The notes under the pieces are model-generated. The model searched no databases and was not told where the DNA came from. It saw only the letters and a program-made list of their open reading frames with translations. This document shows positions 41,528-49,733 of a stretch of 64,000 bases of DNA, piece by piece (positions within the stretch are counted from its first letter, which is position 1; every line of letters starts with the position of its first letter). Origin of the DNA: Rubrivivax sp. (GTDB lineage Bacteria > Pseudomonadota > Gammaproteobacteria > Burkholderiales > Burkholderiaceae_C). The stretch covers positions 28,164 through 92,163 of the forward strand of contig JAEUPF010000092.1 of the NCBI GenBank assembly GCA_016790425.1, given 5' to 3'. Made by a program: the position numbers and the translations under genes.

Positions 41528-42085
41528 ATGGAAGTGCTTCAGCTCGACGTCTCGGGCCGACCGCAGGCCTGGATCTCGCCCAAGGAGGCGGCCGTCCTGT
41601 ACGCCAGTGACGGCGTGGCCTGGACGCTGGGCGAGAGCTTCTACGTCCTGCGCGGCGGCATCCAGCGCGCCACCGGCCGCCAAAGCCGCATCGAACTGCA
41701 CCCGATCATCGCCGTGCGCGGTGCCGTCCCGAGCCGCGCCTGGCGCAGCACCCCGGCGCTGACGAACCCGAAGCTCTTCGCGCGCGACCGCCATGTCTGC
41801 GCCTACTGCGGCGACCGCTTTGCCTTCGACGACCTGACGCGCGAGCACATCACGCCGGTCTCGCGTGGGGGCAACGACAGCTGGATGAACTGCATCACGG
41901 CCTGCCGCTCGTGCAATGGCGCCAAGGGCAACCGCCTGCCCGAGGAAGCGCGCATGAGTCTGATGTACCTGCCCTACGTGCCCAGCCTGCACGAGGACAT
42001 GATCCTGCGCGGCCGGCGCATCCTGGCCGACCAGATGGACTTCCTGCTCGCCTCGGTGCCGCGCAGTTCGCGCCTGCACGGCTAG
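41528..42085 (+). CDS. HNH endonuclease family protein
   Basis: A 185-residue nuclease-like protein. The N-terminal half (VLQLDVSGRPQAWISPKEAAVLYASDGVAWTLG) is conserved in a proteobacterial group of stand-alone HNH proteins. The C-terminal HNH domain is complete: two CxxC pairs (CAYC and CRSC) hold zinc, EHITPVSRGG gives the first histidine, WMNCITAC the asparagine, and CNGAKGNR the last element. There is no sign of an intron, intein or restriction system nearby, so it seems a resident gene; its role is unknown. Confidence 0.92.
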   Translation: MEVLQLDVSGRPQAWISPKEAAVLYASDGVAWTLGESFYVLRGGIQRATGRQSRIELHPIIAVRGAVPSRAWRSTPALTNPKLFARDRHVCAYCGDRFAFDDLTREHITPVSRGGNDSWMNCITACRSCNGAKGNRLPEEARMSLMYLPYVPSLHEDMILRGRRILADQMDFLLASVPRSSRLHG

Positions 42086-42148
42086 CACGGGGGGCCGGCA
42101 CCCGCCCCCTTCAGCGGCGGCGCGCCCCGCCGATATCCGGGGTCAATC

Positions 42149-42191
42149 CCCGTCCGGCGAAAGCTGTCCGACCGGTTCGTGCCCGGACGGG
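42149..42191 (+). promoter_or_regulatory. Inverted repeat in the leader of the double-receiver gene
   Basis: CCCGTCCGG (42149-42157) and CCGGACGGG (42183-42191) are perfect 9-bp arms 25 bases apart, ending 33 bases before the start codon. A smaller hairpin CGGGG-TCAAT-CCCCG precedes it. It could be a terminator of the HNH gene or a leader structure; I cannot decide. Confidence 0.4.
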
Positions 42192-42224
42192 ATTCCCCCC
42201 GGACCGCCGCACCACCCTGATCTG

Positions 42225-43061
42225 ATGGTCGCCAGCACGCGCATCGCGCTCCTGGGCTTCGGCCCCGTCGAACAATCGGCGTTCGAGGCTTTCTTCCGCA
42301 TTGCCGGCCGGCGCTGCCCGGCCTACGTGCAGGAGCCCGATCCCCTGGCTGCCGACTTCGTCATCGTCGACGCCGCCGACCGCGCCGCGCGCGCGCGGGC
42401 GCGCGAGGCCGGGCTGCTGGCGCGCACCGTTGCGCTGGGCGGGCCGCCCTGCGCCGGCGCGATGCTGCAGTTGAAGCGCCCGTTGAACCTGATCCAGGTG
42501 GTGCGCGCGCTCGACCTGGTGGTGGCCGAGGAGATCGGCGCCGCTGCCGCCGTCGGCCGCGACGACGAACCGGTCGGCGACGGCGCCGTCGTCGGTCCGC
42601 CGGAAGAGCAGGCCGCGCCGGGCCGGCGACGCCGCGGCCCGCCGCTGGACCACATCCTCGTCGTCGACGACAGCGAGGTGGCGCTGCGCTTCATGGCGAT
42701 GCATCTGCAGCGCTTCGGCTTCCAGATCCACCTGGCCCGAAGCGGCGGCGAGGCGCTGGAGCGCCTCGCGCAACGGCAGTTCGAGTTCGTCTTTCTCGAC
42801 GTGCTGATGGAGGGCCTGGACGGCTTCCAGACCTGCAAGGCGATCAAGCGGGCCCACTATCGCGAGGGCCAGCGCGCGCCCACGGTGGTGATGCTGACCT
42901 GCCTGGCGAGCCCGGCCGACCGCCTGCGCGGCACGATGGCCGGCGCCGACGCCTATCTCACCAAGCCGCTGCGCGAACTGGAACTGCTGAAGGTGGTGGG
43001 CGAGCGCGAGATCACGCGCCACGCCTACGCGGTGACGGCCGCCTCGTCGACGCGGCGCTGA
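42225..43061 (+). CDS. Response regulator with a degenerate and a complete receiver domain, no output domain
   Basis: A 278-residue signalling protein. Residues 142-255 are a complete CheY-like receiver: acidic pair D148/D149 in ILVVDDSE, phospho-acceptor D182 in FVFLDVLMEGLDGF, T225 and K237 in YLTKPLRE. Residues 5-105 look like a second, degenerate receiver: RIALLGFGPVEQSAF as first strand and helix, D49 in ADFVIVDA, K84 in LQLKRPLN, but no acidic pair. A Glu/Arg/Pro-rich linker joins them. No DNA-binding or enzymatic domain is present and no histidine kinase gene is near. It may act by protein contact, as in motility or chemotaxis switches. Confidence 0.87.
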   Translation: MVASTRIALLGFGPVEQSAFEAFFRIAGRRCPAYVQEPDPLAADFVIVDAADRAARARAREAGLLARTVALGGPPCAGAMLQLKRPLNLIQVVRALDLVVAEEIGAAAAVGRDDEPVGDGAVVGPPEEQAAPGRRRRGPPLDHILVVDDSEVALRFMAMHLQRFGFQIHLARSGGEALERLAQRQFEFVFLDVLMEGLDGFQTCKAIKRAHYREGQRAPTVVMLTCLASPADRLRGTMAGADAYLTKPLRELELLKVVGEREITRHAYAVTAASSTRR

Positions 43062-43074
43062 TGGCCGCGCCGCT

Positions 43075-43293
43075 TCAGCGGCCGAACCAGATGCGCCACA
43101 GGCCGACGATGACGTGGCCCCAGATCAGGATGTTGATGCCGAACATCGTGAACAGGCGCGTGTACATGAACAGCTTGCGCGCGCGGCGCGCGCAGCCGTC
43201 TTCGCCGGTGATGACGTACAGGATCAGGTAGAAGGCCGACGGCACGAACGTGCCGAGGATGAGCACGGCCATCACCCAATAGAAGATCGTCAT
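43075..43293 (-). CDS. Small two-helix membrane protein
   Basis: A 72-residue protein with two hydrophobic helices (IFYWVMAVLILGTFVPSAFYLILYVI and, after a basic loop CARRARKLFMYTR, the segment MFGINILIWGHVIVGLWRIWF). The positive loop suggests both ends lie in the periplasm. It is compact, codon use is normal, and the ATG at 43293 fits. I know similar unannotated proteins of this size in Burkholderiales but no function. It converges on the double-receiver gene with only 13 bases between. Confidence 0.8.
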   Translation of the reverse strand: MTIFYWVMAVLILGTFVPSAFYLILYVITGEDGCARRARKLFMYTRLFTMFGINILIWGHVIVGLWRIWFGR

Positions 43294-43398
43294 CGAGGCA
43301 TTATCGGCCCCGGCCCCGCGGCTATCGCCGAAGAAGAGGGCGCGGCCGGTGCCAAATCGCAACCGGCCGGCGCCAGGCGCTGCGAGGGAAGGGGGCGA

Positions 43399-44124
43399 TC
43401 AGGCCTGCAGGCCGGCGTACAGGTCGGCCAGCGTCTTCGCGTAGACGGGCGCCGTCGGCTCGTGCATGAAGTACACATGCGCTTCGTGCCAGCCGCTGGC
43501 GGCGATGCGCTCGGCCCAGCCCCCGAGCTCGCCTTCGCTGTAGCTCTCCAGGCGCAGCCGCAGGTAGCCCCAGGCCGCGGTCTCGACCCGGGGCGGCGGC
43601 GAATGGTCTTGCCGCTCCGACAGGCACAGCGCCGCGCCGGCCTGGCGCAGCAGCGCGAACACCTCGTCGTCGAGCCAGCTTTCGTGGCGGAACTCGAACG
43701 CAGCGCGGTGTCCTTCGGGCAGCAGGGCGAGGAAGTCGCCCAGCCTCGGCGCGTCCTTCTTCAGGAACGGCGGCAACTGGAAGAGGACCGGGCCGCGCTT
43801 GTCGCCGAGCGCGGCGAGGTTGCGGTAGAGAAACGCCACCGAGTCGGCTGCGTCGTCGGCCTTCAGCCGCGCGTCGTGCGTGATGCGGCGCGAAGCCTTG
43901 ATCGCGAAACGGAAACGCGCCGGGGTCGCCGCCGCCCACTGCCCGAGCACCGCAGCCTTGGGCATGCGGTAGAAGGTGTTGTTGATCTCGACCGTGGGAA
44001 GGCGCTCGGCGTACCAGGCGAGCATCGCGTCGGCGGCGATCTTCTCGGGATAGAAGCTGCCTTTCCAGAGGTCGTAGGCGTAGCCGCTGGCGCCCGCCCA
44101 CAGCGTCGGCTTCGAGGTCGGCAT
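43399..44124 (-). CDS. DUF72 family protein (YecE-like)
   Basis: A 241-residue TIM-barrel-like protein. Family motifs: GASGYAYDLWKGSFYPEKI near residues 11-29, VEINNTFYRMP near 45-55, RFAIKASRRITHD near 72-84, PVLFQLPPFLKKD, AFEFRHESWLDDEVF and YLRLRLESYSEGEL. The biochemical role of DUF72 proteins is unsettled. It lies alone between the small membrane protein and tRNA-Ile2. Confidence 0.95.
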   Translation of the reverse strand: MPTSKPTLWAGASGYAYDLWKGSFYPEKIAADAMLAWYAERLPTVEINNTFYRMPKAAVLGQWAAATPARFRFAIKASRRITHDARLKADDAADSVAFLYRNLAALGDKRGPVLFQLPPFLKKDAPRLGDFLALLPEGHRAAFEFRHESWLDDEVFALLRQAGAALCLSERQDHSPPPRVETAAWGYLRLRLESYSEGELGGWAERIAASGWHEAHVYFMHEPTAPVYAKTLADLYAGLQA

Positions 44125-44161
44125 CGTGCGGCTCCCGTCCCGAGGCTGCGGCTGGCCGTGC

Positions 44162-44237
44162 TGGTAGGCCGTGTTGGGATCGAACCAACGACCAAAGGAT
44201 TATGAGTCCTCTGCTCTAACCACTGAGCTAACGGCCC
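44162..44237 (-). tRNA. tRNA-Ile2 (anticodon CAT, read as lysidine-AU)
   Basis: A 76-base tRNA with encoded CCA. The anticodon loop is CTCATAA. Anticodon CAT alone allows Met or Ile2; the body TTAGCTCAGTGGTTAGAGCA with TTGGTC in the variable region is nearly that of E. coli tRNA-Ile2 and unlike elongator Met, so Ile2 (AUA decoding, modified by TilS) is preferred. The acceptor stem GGGCCGT / ACGGCCT closes with a G1-U72 pair instead of G-C. Confidence 0.9.
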
Positions 44238-44274
44238 GCCCGCGTGCCTGGGGCGAGGGGCAGTGTAGCGGCGG

Positions 44275-44303
44275 GGCCCGGCGCGCCGTATGCGCCCGGG
44301 GCC
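44275..44303 (-). terminator. GC-rich hairpin downstream of hrcA
   Basis: Arms GGCCCGGCGC (44275-44284) and GCGCC plus GGGCC (44292-44296, 44299-44303) pair with a 2-base bulge and a 7-base loop. It starts a few bases after the hrcA stop. No U-run. It would separate hrcA from the tRNA gene. Confidence 0.35.
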
Positions 44304-44310
44304 TCGCGCG

Positions 44311-45345
44311 CTACTTGTGGCTCAGCGCATGCCCCACCAGCCGCGCCGTGATGTCGACGATCTGGATCATTCGTTCGTAGGGCATGCGGGTGGGGCCGAT
44401 GACGCCCAGCGTGCCGACGACATGGCCGTCGACCTCGTAGGGCGCCGTCACCACCGACAGCTGCTCGTAGGGCACGACCTGGCTCTCGCCGCCGATGAAG
44501 ATGCGCACGCCTTCGGCGCGGCTGCTCACGTCCAGCAGGCGCATCAGCTGCGTCTTCTGCTCGAAGAGGTCGAAGAGGCGCCGCAAACTCCCCAGGTCCT
44601 GGCCGAAGTCCTGCACGCCCAGCAGGTTGCGCTCGCCCGAGACCACCACCTGCTGCTCGGCGCCGGCGGCGGCGGCCTCGCTGCCCGCTTCCACCGCCGC
44701 CTGCATCAGCGCCGCGATCTCGCCGCGCAGCGCGTCGATCTCGTTCTTCAGGCGCTCGCGCACTTCCTCCAGCGTCAGGCCGGCGTAGTGCGCGTTGACG
44801 TGCTGCGTGGCCTCGGCCAGCTCGGCGCTGCTGTGGTCGCGCGCGGTGAAGACGACGCGGTTCTGCACGTCGCCGTCGGGCGAGACGAGGATGACGAGCA
44901 CGCGCCGCTCGCCCAGGCGCAGGAACTCGATGTGGTGGAACACGCCCGCCTTGCGCGGCGCGCTGATGATGCCCACGTAGCTGGAAAGGCTCGACAGCAG
45001 CGAGGCCGCCTGCGCGATCACGCGTTGCGGCTGGTCGGGGTGGAGCTGGCCGCGCACGGCGGCAAGGTCGGCGCTGCCGGGGTCGAGCTCGGACACCGGC
45101 CGCGCCGTGAGCATCGTGTCGACGAAGAGGCGGTAGCCGCGCGCCGTGGGCACGCGCCCGGCGCTCGTGTGCGGGCTGGCGATGAGGCCGAGCTCCTCGA
45201 GGTCGGCCATCACGTTGCGGATGGTCGCCGGCGACAGGTCCAGCCCCGAAGCGCGCGACAGCGTGCGCGAGCCCACCGGCTGGCCGTCGGCGATGTAGCG
45301 CTCCACCAGCGTCTTCAGCAGCGAGCGGGCCCGGTCGTCGAGCAT
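44311..45345 (-). CDS. hrcA: Heat-inducible transcription repressor HrcA
   Basis: A 344-residue repressor of groE/dnaK-type heat-shock genes that binds the CIRCE element when chaperone levels are sufficient. N-terminal winged helix ([75 protein letters not shown]) is classic. The GAF-like core and insert follow, with [26 protein letters not shown] near the end and [21 protein letters not shown]. No CIRCE repeat is visible around the gene, so it is not obviously autoregulated. Divergent from nadK with 48 bases between. Confidence 0.97.
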   Translation of the reverse strand: MLDDRARSLLKTLVERYIADGQPVGSRTLSRASGLDLSPATIRNVMADLEELGLIASPHTSAGRVPTARGYRLFVDTMLTARPVSELDPGSADLAAVRGQLHPDQPQRVIAQAASLLSSLSSYVGIISAPRKAGVFHHIEFLRLGERRVLVILVSPDGDVQNRVVFTARDHSSAELAEATQHVNAHYAGLTLEEVRERLKNEIDALRGEIAALMQAAVEAGSEAAAAGAEQQVVVSGERNLLGVQDFGQDLGSLRRLFDLFEQKTQLMRLLDVSSRAEGVRIFIGGESQVVPYEQLSVVTAPYEVDGHVVGTLGVIGPTRMPYERMIQIVDITARLVGHALSHK

Positions 45346-45393
45346 GACGCGTTCATTGTACGAAGGGCGCCCGCCGAGAAACGCTATGGTCTA

Positions 45394-46296
45394 ATGCCTC
45401 GCATGCCGAAGGCGTTCCGACATGCCGCCGTCGTGGGCAAGTTCCAGGCCCGTGGCATCGCGCCGGTGCTCGAGGAGATCGCCAACTTCCTCGTCGCGCG
45501 CGGCCTCGACGTCTTCTTCGAGCGCGACACCGCGCAGGCGATGGGCGGCGAGCTCGGCGGCTTCGAGGCCCATTCGGCGGCCGAACTCGGGCGCCGCTGC
45601 GACATCGCGGTGGTCGTCGGCGGCGACGGCACGATGCTCGCCTTCGCGCGCGAGATGGCCCGCTTCCACGTGCCGCTGGTCGGCATCAACGCCGGACGGC
45701 TGGGCTTCATCACCGACATCCCGCTCGACCGCTACAAGGAAAGCCTGGCGCCGATCCTCGCCGGCGACTACGAGGAGGAGCACCGCTCGATGCTCGAAGG
45801 CAGCGTCTGGCGCCAGAGCAACGGCGTCAGCGAGCGCATCTTCGAGGGCCTGTCGCTCAACGACGTGGTCGTCAGCCGCGGCGGCACCGCCGGCATGGTG
45901 GAGCTGCGCGTCGACGTCGACGACGACTTCGTCGCCAACCTGCGCGCCGACGGCCTCATCGTCGCCACGCCCACCGGCAGCACGGCCTATGCGCTGTCGG
46001 CCGGCGGCCCGATCCTGCACCCGGCCATCGGCGGCTGGGTGGTGGTGCCGATCGCCTCGCACACGCTGTCCAACCGGCCGATCGTGCTGCCCGACGGCGG
46101 CGAGGTGAAGATCGGCATCGTCGCCGGCAAGGACGTGTCGGCGAGCTTCGACATGCACAACCTCGCCAGCCTGCTGCTGGGCGACCAGATCCGCGCCCGC
46201 CGTTCGGCGCACCAGGTGCGCTTCCTGCACCCGCGCGGCTGGAGCTACTACGCCACGCTGCGGCGCAAGCTGCGCTGGTACGAAGGGGTGGTGTAG
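45394..46296 (+). CDS. nadK: NAD kinase
   Basis: A 300-residue cytoplasmic enzyme that phosphorylates NAD to NADP. GGDGTML near residues 72-78 is the phosphate/nucleotide site. [14 protein letters not shown] follows, then [11 protein letters not shown] (the N-D NAD-binding pair) and [20 protein letters not shown]. Length is usual. Two in-frame ATGs (45394 and 45403) are possible starts. It is directly followed by recN with one base between, so nadK, recN and rapZ form an operon. The hrcA-nadK-recN order is common in Betaproteobacteria. Confidence 0.97.
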   Translation: MPRMPKAFRHAAVVGKFQARGIAPVLEEIANFLVARGLDVFFERDTAQAMGGELGGFEAHSAAELGRRCDIAVVVGGDGTMLAFAREMARFHVPLVGINAGRLGFITDIPLDRYKESLAPILAGDYEEEHRSMLEGSVWRQSNGVSERIFEGLSLNDVVVSRGGTAGMVELRVDVDDDFVANLRADGLIVATPTGSTAYALSAGGPILHPAIGGWVVVPIASHTLSNRPIVLPDGGEVKIGIVAGKDVSASFDMHNLASLLLGDQIRARRSAHQVRFLHPRGWSYYATLRRKLRWYEGVV

Positions 46297-46297
46297 C

Positions 46298-48025
46298 GTG
46301 CTGCGCCGGCTGGCCCTGCGCGACGTGGTCATCGTCGCCGAGCTCGAGGTGGAACTCGGGCCGGGCTTCACCGTGCTCACCGGCGAGACGGGCGCGGGCA
46401 AGTCGATCCTCGTCGATGCGCTGCAGCTTGCGCTGGGCGGCCGCGCCGATGCGACGCTGGTGCGCGAAGGCGCGGCGCGCGCCGAGGTGAGCGCCGAGTT
46501 CGAGCTGCCTGCCGCGCTGCGGCCGTGGCTGGAGGAAGCGGGCTTCGCTGCGGCCGGCGGCGACGAGCAAGCGCTGCTGCTGCGGCGAACGGTGGACGCG
46601 CAAGGCAAGAGCCGCGCCTGGGTCAACGGCAGCCCGGCCACGGTGGCGCAGCTGCGCGAGGCGGCCGAGGCGCTGGTGGACATCCACGGCCAGCACGCCT
46701 GGCAAAGCCTGACGCGGCCGGCCGCGGTGCGTGCGCTGCTCGACGAGCAGGCCGGCGTCGACGCCGAGCCGCTGGCCGCGGCGTGGAAGGCGTGGCGCGA
46801 GGCGCTGGCGCGCTGTGAAGCTGCGACGGCGCAGCGCGACGCGCTGGCGCGCGACCGCGAGCGGCTCGCCTGGCAGGTGGGCGAGCTCGACAAGCTGGCA
46901 CCGGGCGCTGACGAATGGGCGACGCTCGAAGCCGAGCATCAGCGCCTGGCGCACGGCCAGGCCCTCATCGACGGCGCGCGTGCCGCGCTGGCGGCGGTGA
47001 GCGACGACGAGGCGAACGCCGCAGCGCTGGTCGGCCGCGCCGTCGATGCGCTCGACGAGGTGGCGCGCTACGACGCCACGCTCGAGCCGGTGCTCGAAGT
47101 GCTGCGCGGCGCCGCGCTGCAGCTCGATGACGCGGCGCACACGCTCAGCGCCTACCTCGGCCGCGCCGAGCCCGATCCCGAGCGGCTGGCCGCACTCGAC
47201 GCGCGGCTGGCGGCGTGGGTCGGCCAGGCGCGCCGCTACAAGCGCACGCCGGCCGAGCTGCCGGCGCTGCTGGCGCAATGGAAGCACGAGCTCCAGGGGC
47301 TGGACGCCGCGGCCGACGTGCAGGCGCTGCAGCAGGCGGCCGCCGAGGCCGAGCGCGCCTGGCGCGCCGAAGCCGAGCGCGTCTCGCGCCAGCGCAAGCG
47401 CGCTGCCAGGCCGCTGGCCGAGGCGGTGACCGCGGCGATGCAGCCGCTGGGCATGGCCGGCGGCCGCTTCGAGGTGGCGCTGCTGCCGCACGACGAGCCG
47501 CAGTCGTTCGGGCTCGAATCGGTGGAGCTGCGCGTCGCCGGCCATGCCGGCAGCACGCCGCGGCCGCTGGCCAAGGTGGCCTCGGGCGGTGAACTGTCGC
47601 GGCTGGCATTGGCGATCGCGGTGACGACGGCGCAGCGCGGCGAAGGGCGTGGCGGCCGCCATGCCGCCGCCACACCGCCGACGCTGGTCTTCGACGAGAT
47701 CGACGCCGGGGTCGGCGGCACGGTGGCCGACAGTGTCGGGCGCCTGATGAAGCAGCTCGGCGGCAGCGTGCAGGTGCTGGCCGTGACCCACCTCGCGCAG
47801 GTGGCGGCGTGCGCCGACCATCATTGGGTGGTGAGCAAGGCGCTGACGCAGATGGCCGAGAGCGGCAAGGGCAGGGCCAAGGGCGCGCCGGCGCAGACGC
47901 TGTCCGCCGTCGCGCCCGTCGAAGGCGAGGCGCGCGTCGCCGAGATCGCCCGCATGCTCGGCGGCGAGCGGCTCTCGGGCACGGCCCACGCGCAGGCGAT
48001 GCTCGGCGCACGGGCCGCACGATGA
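46298..48025 (+). CDS. recN: DNA repair protein RecN
   Basis: A 575-residue SMC-like ATPase of double-strand-break repair. The N-terminal Walker A is [18 protein letters not shown] near 26-43, and [12 protein letters not shown] near 128-139 is the RecN-specific segment. A long coiled-coil middle of Ala/Glu/Arg-rich helices follows. The C-terminal half has [13 protein letters not shown] (signature), [13 protein letters not shown] (Walker B) and [17 protein letters not shown]. An Ala/Gly-rich loop ([13 protein letters not shown]) and a low-complexity insert ([12 protein letters not shown]) are local additions. Starts with GTG one base after the nadK stop. Confidence 0.97.
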   Translation: MLRRLALRDVVIVAELEVELGPGFTVLTGETGAGKSILVDALQLALGGRADATLVREGAARAEVSAEFELPAALRPWLEEAGFAAAGGDEQALLLRRTVDAQGKSRAWVNGSPATVAQLREAAEALVDIHGQHAWQSLTRPAAVRALLDEQAGVDAEPLAAAWKAWREALARCEAATAQRDALARDRERLAWQVGELDKLAPGADEWATLEAEHQRLAHGQALIDGARAALAAVSDDEANAAALVGRAVDALDEVARYDATLEPVLEVLRGAALQLDDAAHTLSAYLGRAEPDPERLAALDARLAAWVGQARRYKRTPAELPALLAQWKHELQGLDAAADVQALQQAAAEAERAWRAEAERVSRQRKRAARPLAEAVTAAMQPLGMAGGRFEVALLPHDEPQSFGLESVELRVAGHAGSTPRPLAKVASGGELSRLALAIAVTTAQRGEGRGGRHAAATPPTLVFDEIDAGVGGTVADSVGRLMKQLGGSVQVLAVTHLAQVAACADHHWVVSKALTQMAESGKGRAKGAPAQTLSAVAPVEGEARVAEIARMLGGERLSGTAHAQAMLGARAAR

Positions 48026-48083
48026 CCGGGCCCGGCCGCCCCGAGGCGCTGATGCCCAGGCGCGAAGCGCGGAGGCGGTCGGC

Positions 48084-48983
48084 ATGAGCGAGTGGATGGC
48101 GCTCGGGCCCGAGGACCGGCAGGATGTCGTGCTCGTCACCGGCATCTCCGGCTCGGGCAAGTCGGTCGCGCTGCATGCGCTCGAGGACGCCGGCTACTTC
48201 TGCGTCGACAACCTGCCGCCCGAACTGCTGCGCGACTTCGTGCGCCTGGAGCACGAGCGCTATGCGCACCGCGTCGCCGCCGCGGTGGACGTGCGCACCG
48301 CTTCCTCGCTGCCGCACCTGGTGCCGCTGATCGACACGCTGCGCGGCGAGGGCATGCACGTGCGCTCGATCTTCCTGGACGCCAGCAACGACGCGCTGCT
48401 GCGCCGCTACTCCGAGACCCGGCGGCCGCACCCGCTGACGGCGCTGGGCGGCGAGCGCGACGCGACGCGGGCGTTGGTGGAGGCGATCGAGCTGGAACGC
48501 CAGTTGCTGGCCGACCTGCGGGAGGTGTCCACCGTCATCGACACCAGCCAGTTGCGCCCGGCGGTCCTGCGAAGCTGGGTCCGCAGCCTGGTCGGGGCGC
48601 GCGATTCGGACCTCACGCTCGTGTTCGAGAGTTTCGCCTACAAGCACGGCGTGCCACTGGACGCCGACTACGTGTTCGACGTGCGCGTCCTGCCCAACCC
48701 CTACTACGTGCGCGAGCTGCGGCCGCTGACCGGGCGCGACGCGCCCGTGGCTTCCTACCTCGACGCGCAGCCCGAGGCGCGGGAGATGCTGGGACAGATC
48801 CACGCCTTCGTGCAGCGCTGGCTGCCTTCGTTCGAGGACGACCAGCGCAGCTACCTCACGGTGGCCATCGGCTGCACCGGCGGCCAGCACCGCTCGGTGT
48901 ACGCGGTGGAGTGGCTGGCGCGCCGCTTCGAGCCCCGCCATGCGACGCTGGTGCGGCACCGCGAGCTGGATGCGCGCGAGTGA
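48084..48983 (+). CDS. rapZ: RNase adapter protein RapZ
   Basis: A 299-residue nucleotide-binding protein that in enterobacteria controls glucosamine-6-phosphate synthase through small-RNA decay. The P-loop is [40 protein letters not shown], the segment [30 protein letters not shown], and the C-terminal [18 protein letters not shown] are complete. A strong ribosome site GGAGG lies before the ATG. It is 58 bases after recN. In Betaproteobacteria its target is not well known, and no sRNA candidate is recognisable nearby. Confidence 0.97.
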   Translation: MSEWMALGPEDRQDVVLVTGISGSGKSVALHALEDAGYFCVDNLPPELLRDFVRLEHERYAHRVAAAVDVRTASSLPHLVPLIDTLRGEGMHVRSIFLDASNDALLRRYSETRRPHPLTALGGERDATRALVEAIELERQLLADLREVSTVIDTSQLRPAVLRSWVRSLVGARDSDLTLVFESFAYKHGVPLDADYVFDVRVLPNPYYVRELRPLTGRDAPVASYLDAQPEAREMLGQIHAFVQRWLPSFEDDQRSYLTVAIGCTGGQHRSVYAVEWLARRFEPRHATLVRHRELDARE

Positions 48984-49047
48984 GCCGGTGGTCGGGCTGT
49001 CGGCGTGGTGCTGCGAGGGTGCGGGGTGAGGCTGCCATGAGGCCACG

Positions 49048-49698
49048 ATGAGCACCAAGCCTTCGGCGCCGCCGCCGGCGGCAACGTTGCCGCAGCCGTT
49101 GTCGCTGTTCCCGCTGAACGTGGTGCTGTTCCCCGGCGCGCGGCTGGCGCTGCGTGTGTTCGAGGCGCGCTACCTCGATCTCGTCAGCGACTGCATGCGT
49201 CGCGGCGTGCCCTTCGGCGTCGTGTGCCTGAAGCGCGGCACCGACACCACGCGCGTGGCCGGGCAGGTGGCCTTCGAGACCGTGGGCGTGGCGGCGCGGA
49301 TCGACGATGTCGACTCCGAGGACGCCGGCATCCTGCGCCTGCGCTGCGCCGGCCTGGGGCGGTTCCGTCTCCGAGGCGAGCCCTGGCAGCGCGAAGACGG
49401 CTTGTGGCTGGCCGGCGCCGAGGCGATCGCCGACGACCCGCCGCGGCAACCGGGCCCGGCGATGCTGCAGACGGTGAACGCGCTCGCCGAAGCGATCCGC
49501 AAGCTGCAGCAACTCGACAAGGCACCGTTCGCCGAGCCCTATCGGCTGGACGATGCCGGCTGGGTGGCCAACCGCTGGTGCGAACTGCTGCCCGTGCCGC
49601 TGGCGGCGAAGCAGAAGCTGATGGAGTTGGCCGACCCGGTGATCCGGCTGTCGATCGTCGACGGGTACCTGCGCGACAAGAAGGTCGTGCTGGGGTAG
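49048..49698 (+). CDS. LON-substrate-binding-domain protein without protease domain
   Basis: A 216-residue stand-alone LON N-terminal (PUA-like) domain protein. SLFPLNVVLFPGARLALRVFEARYLDLVSDCMRRGVPFGVVCLKRG is the typical beginning; PFAEPYRLDDAGWVANRWCELLPVPLAAKQKLMELADPVIRL is the helical end of the domain. There is no AAA or Ser/Lys protease part. It probably handles or recognises proteins, but its job is unknown. It converges on mutY with 35 bases between. Confidence 0.93.
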   Translation: MSTKPSAPPPAATLPQPLSLFPLNVVLFPGARLALRVFEARYLDLVSDCMRRGVPFGVVCLKRGTDTTRVAGQVAFETVGVAARIDDVDSEDAGILRLRCAGLGRFRLRGEPWQREDGLWLAGAEAIADDPPRQPGPAMLQTVNALAEAIRKLQQLDKAPFAEPYRLDDAGWVANRWCELLPVPLAAKQKLMELADPVIRLSIVDGYLRDKKVVLG

Positions 49699-49733
49699 TC
49701 GCTGCGGCCGGCGGCGCGCTGCCCGCCGCCGCT

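Noticed and set aside
41528-42085. HNH gene as part of a restriction system, intron or intein
   Set aside because: No methyltransferase, intron structure or splicing motifs are nearby; the gene looks self-standing.
45346-45393. Possible CIRCE operator or shared promoter between hrcA and nadK
   Set aside because: No TTAGCACTC-N9-GAGTGCTAA-like repeat. TTGTAC and TATGGT are present, but 23 bases apart, too far for a standard promoter.
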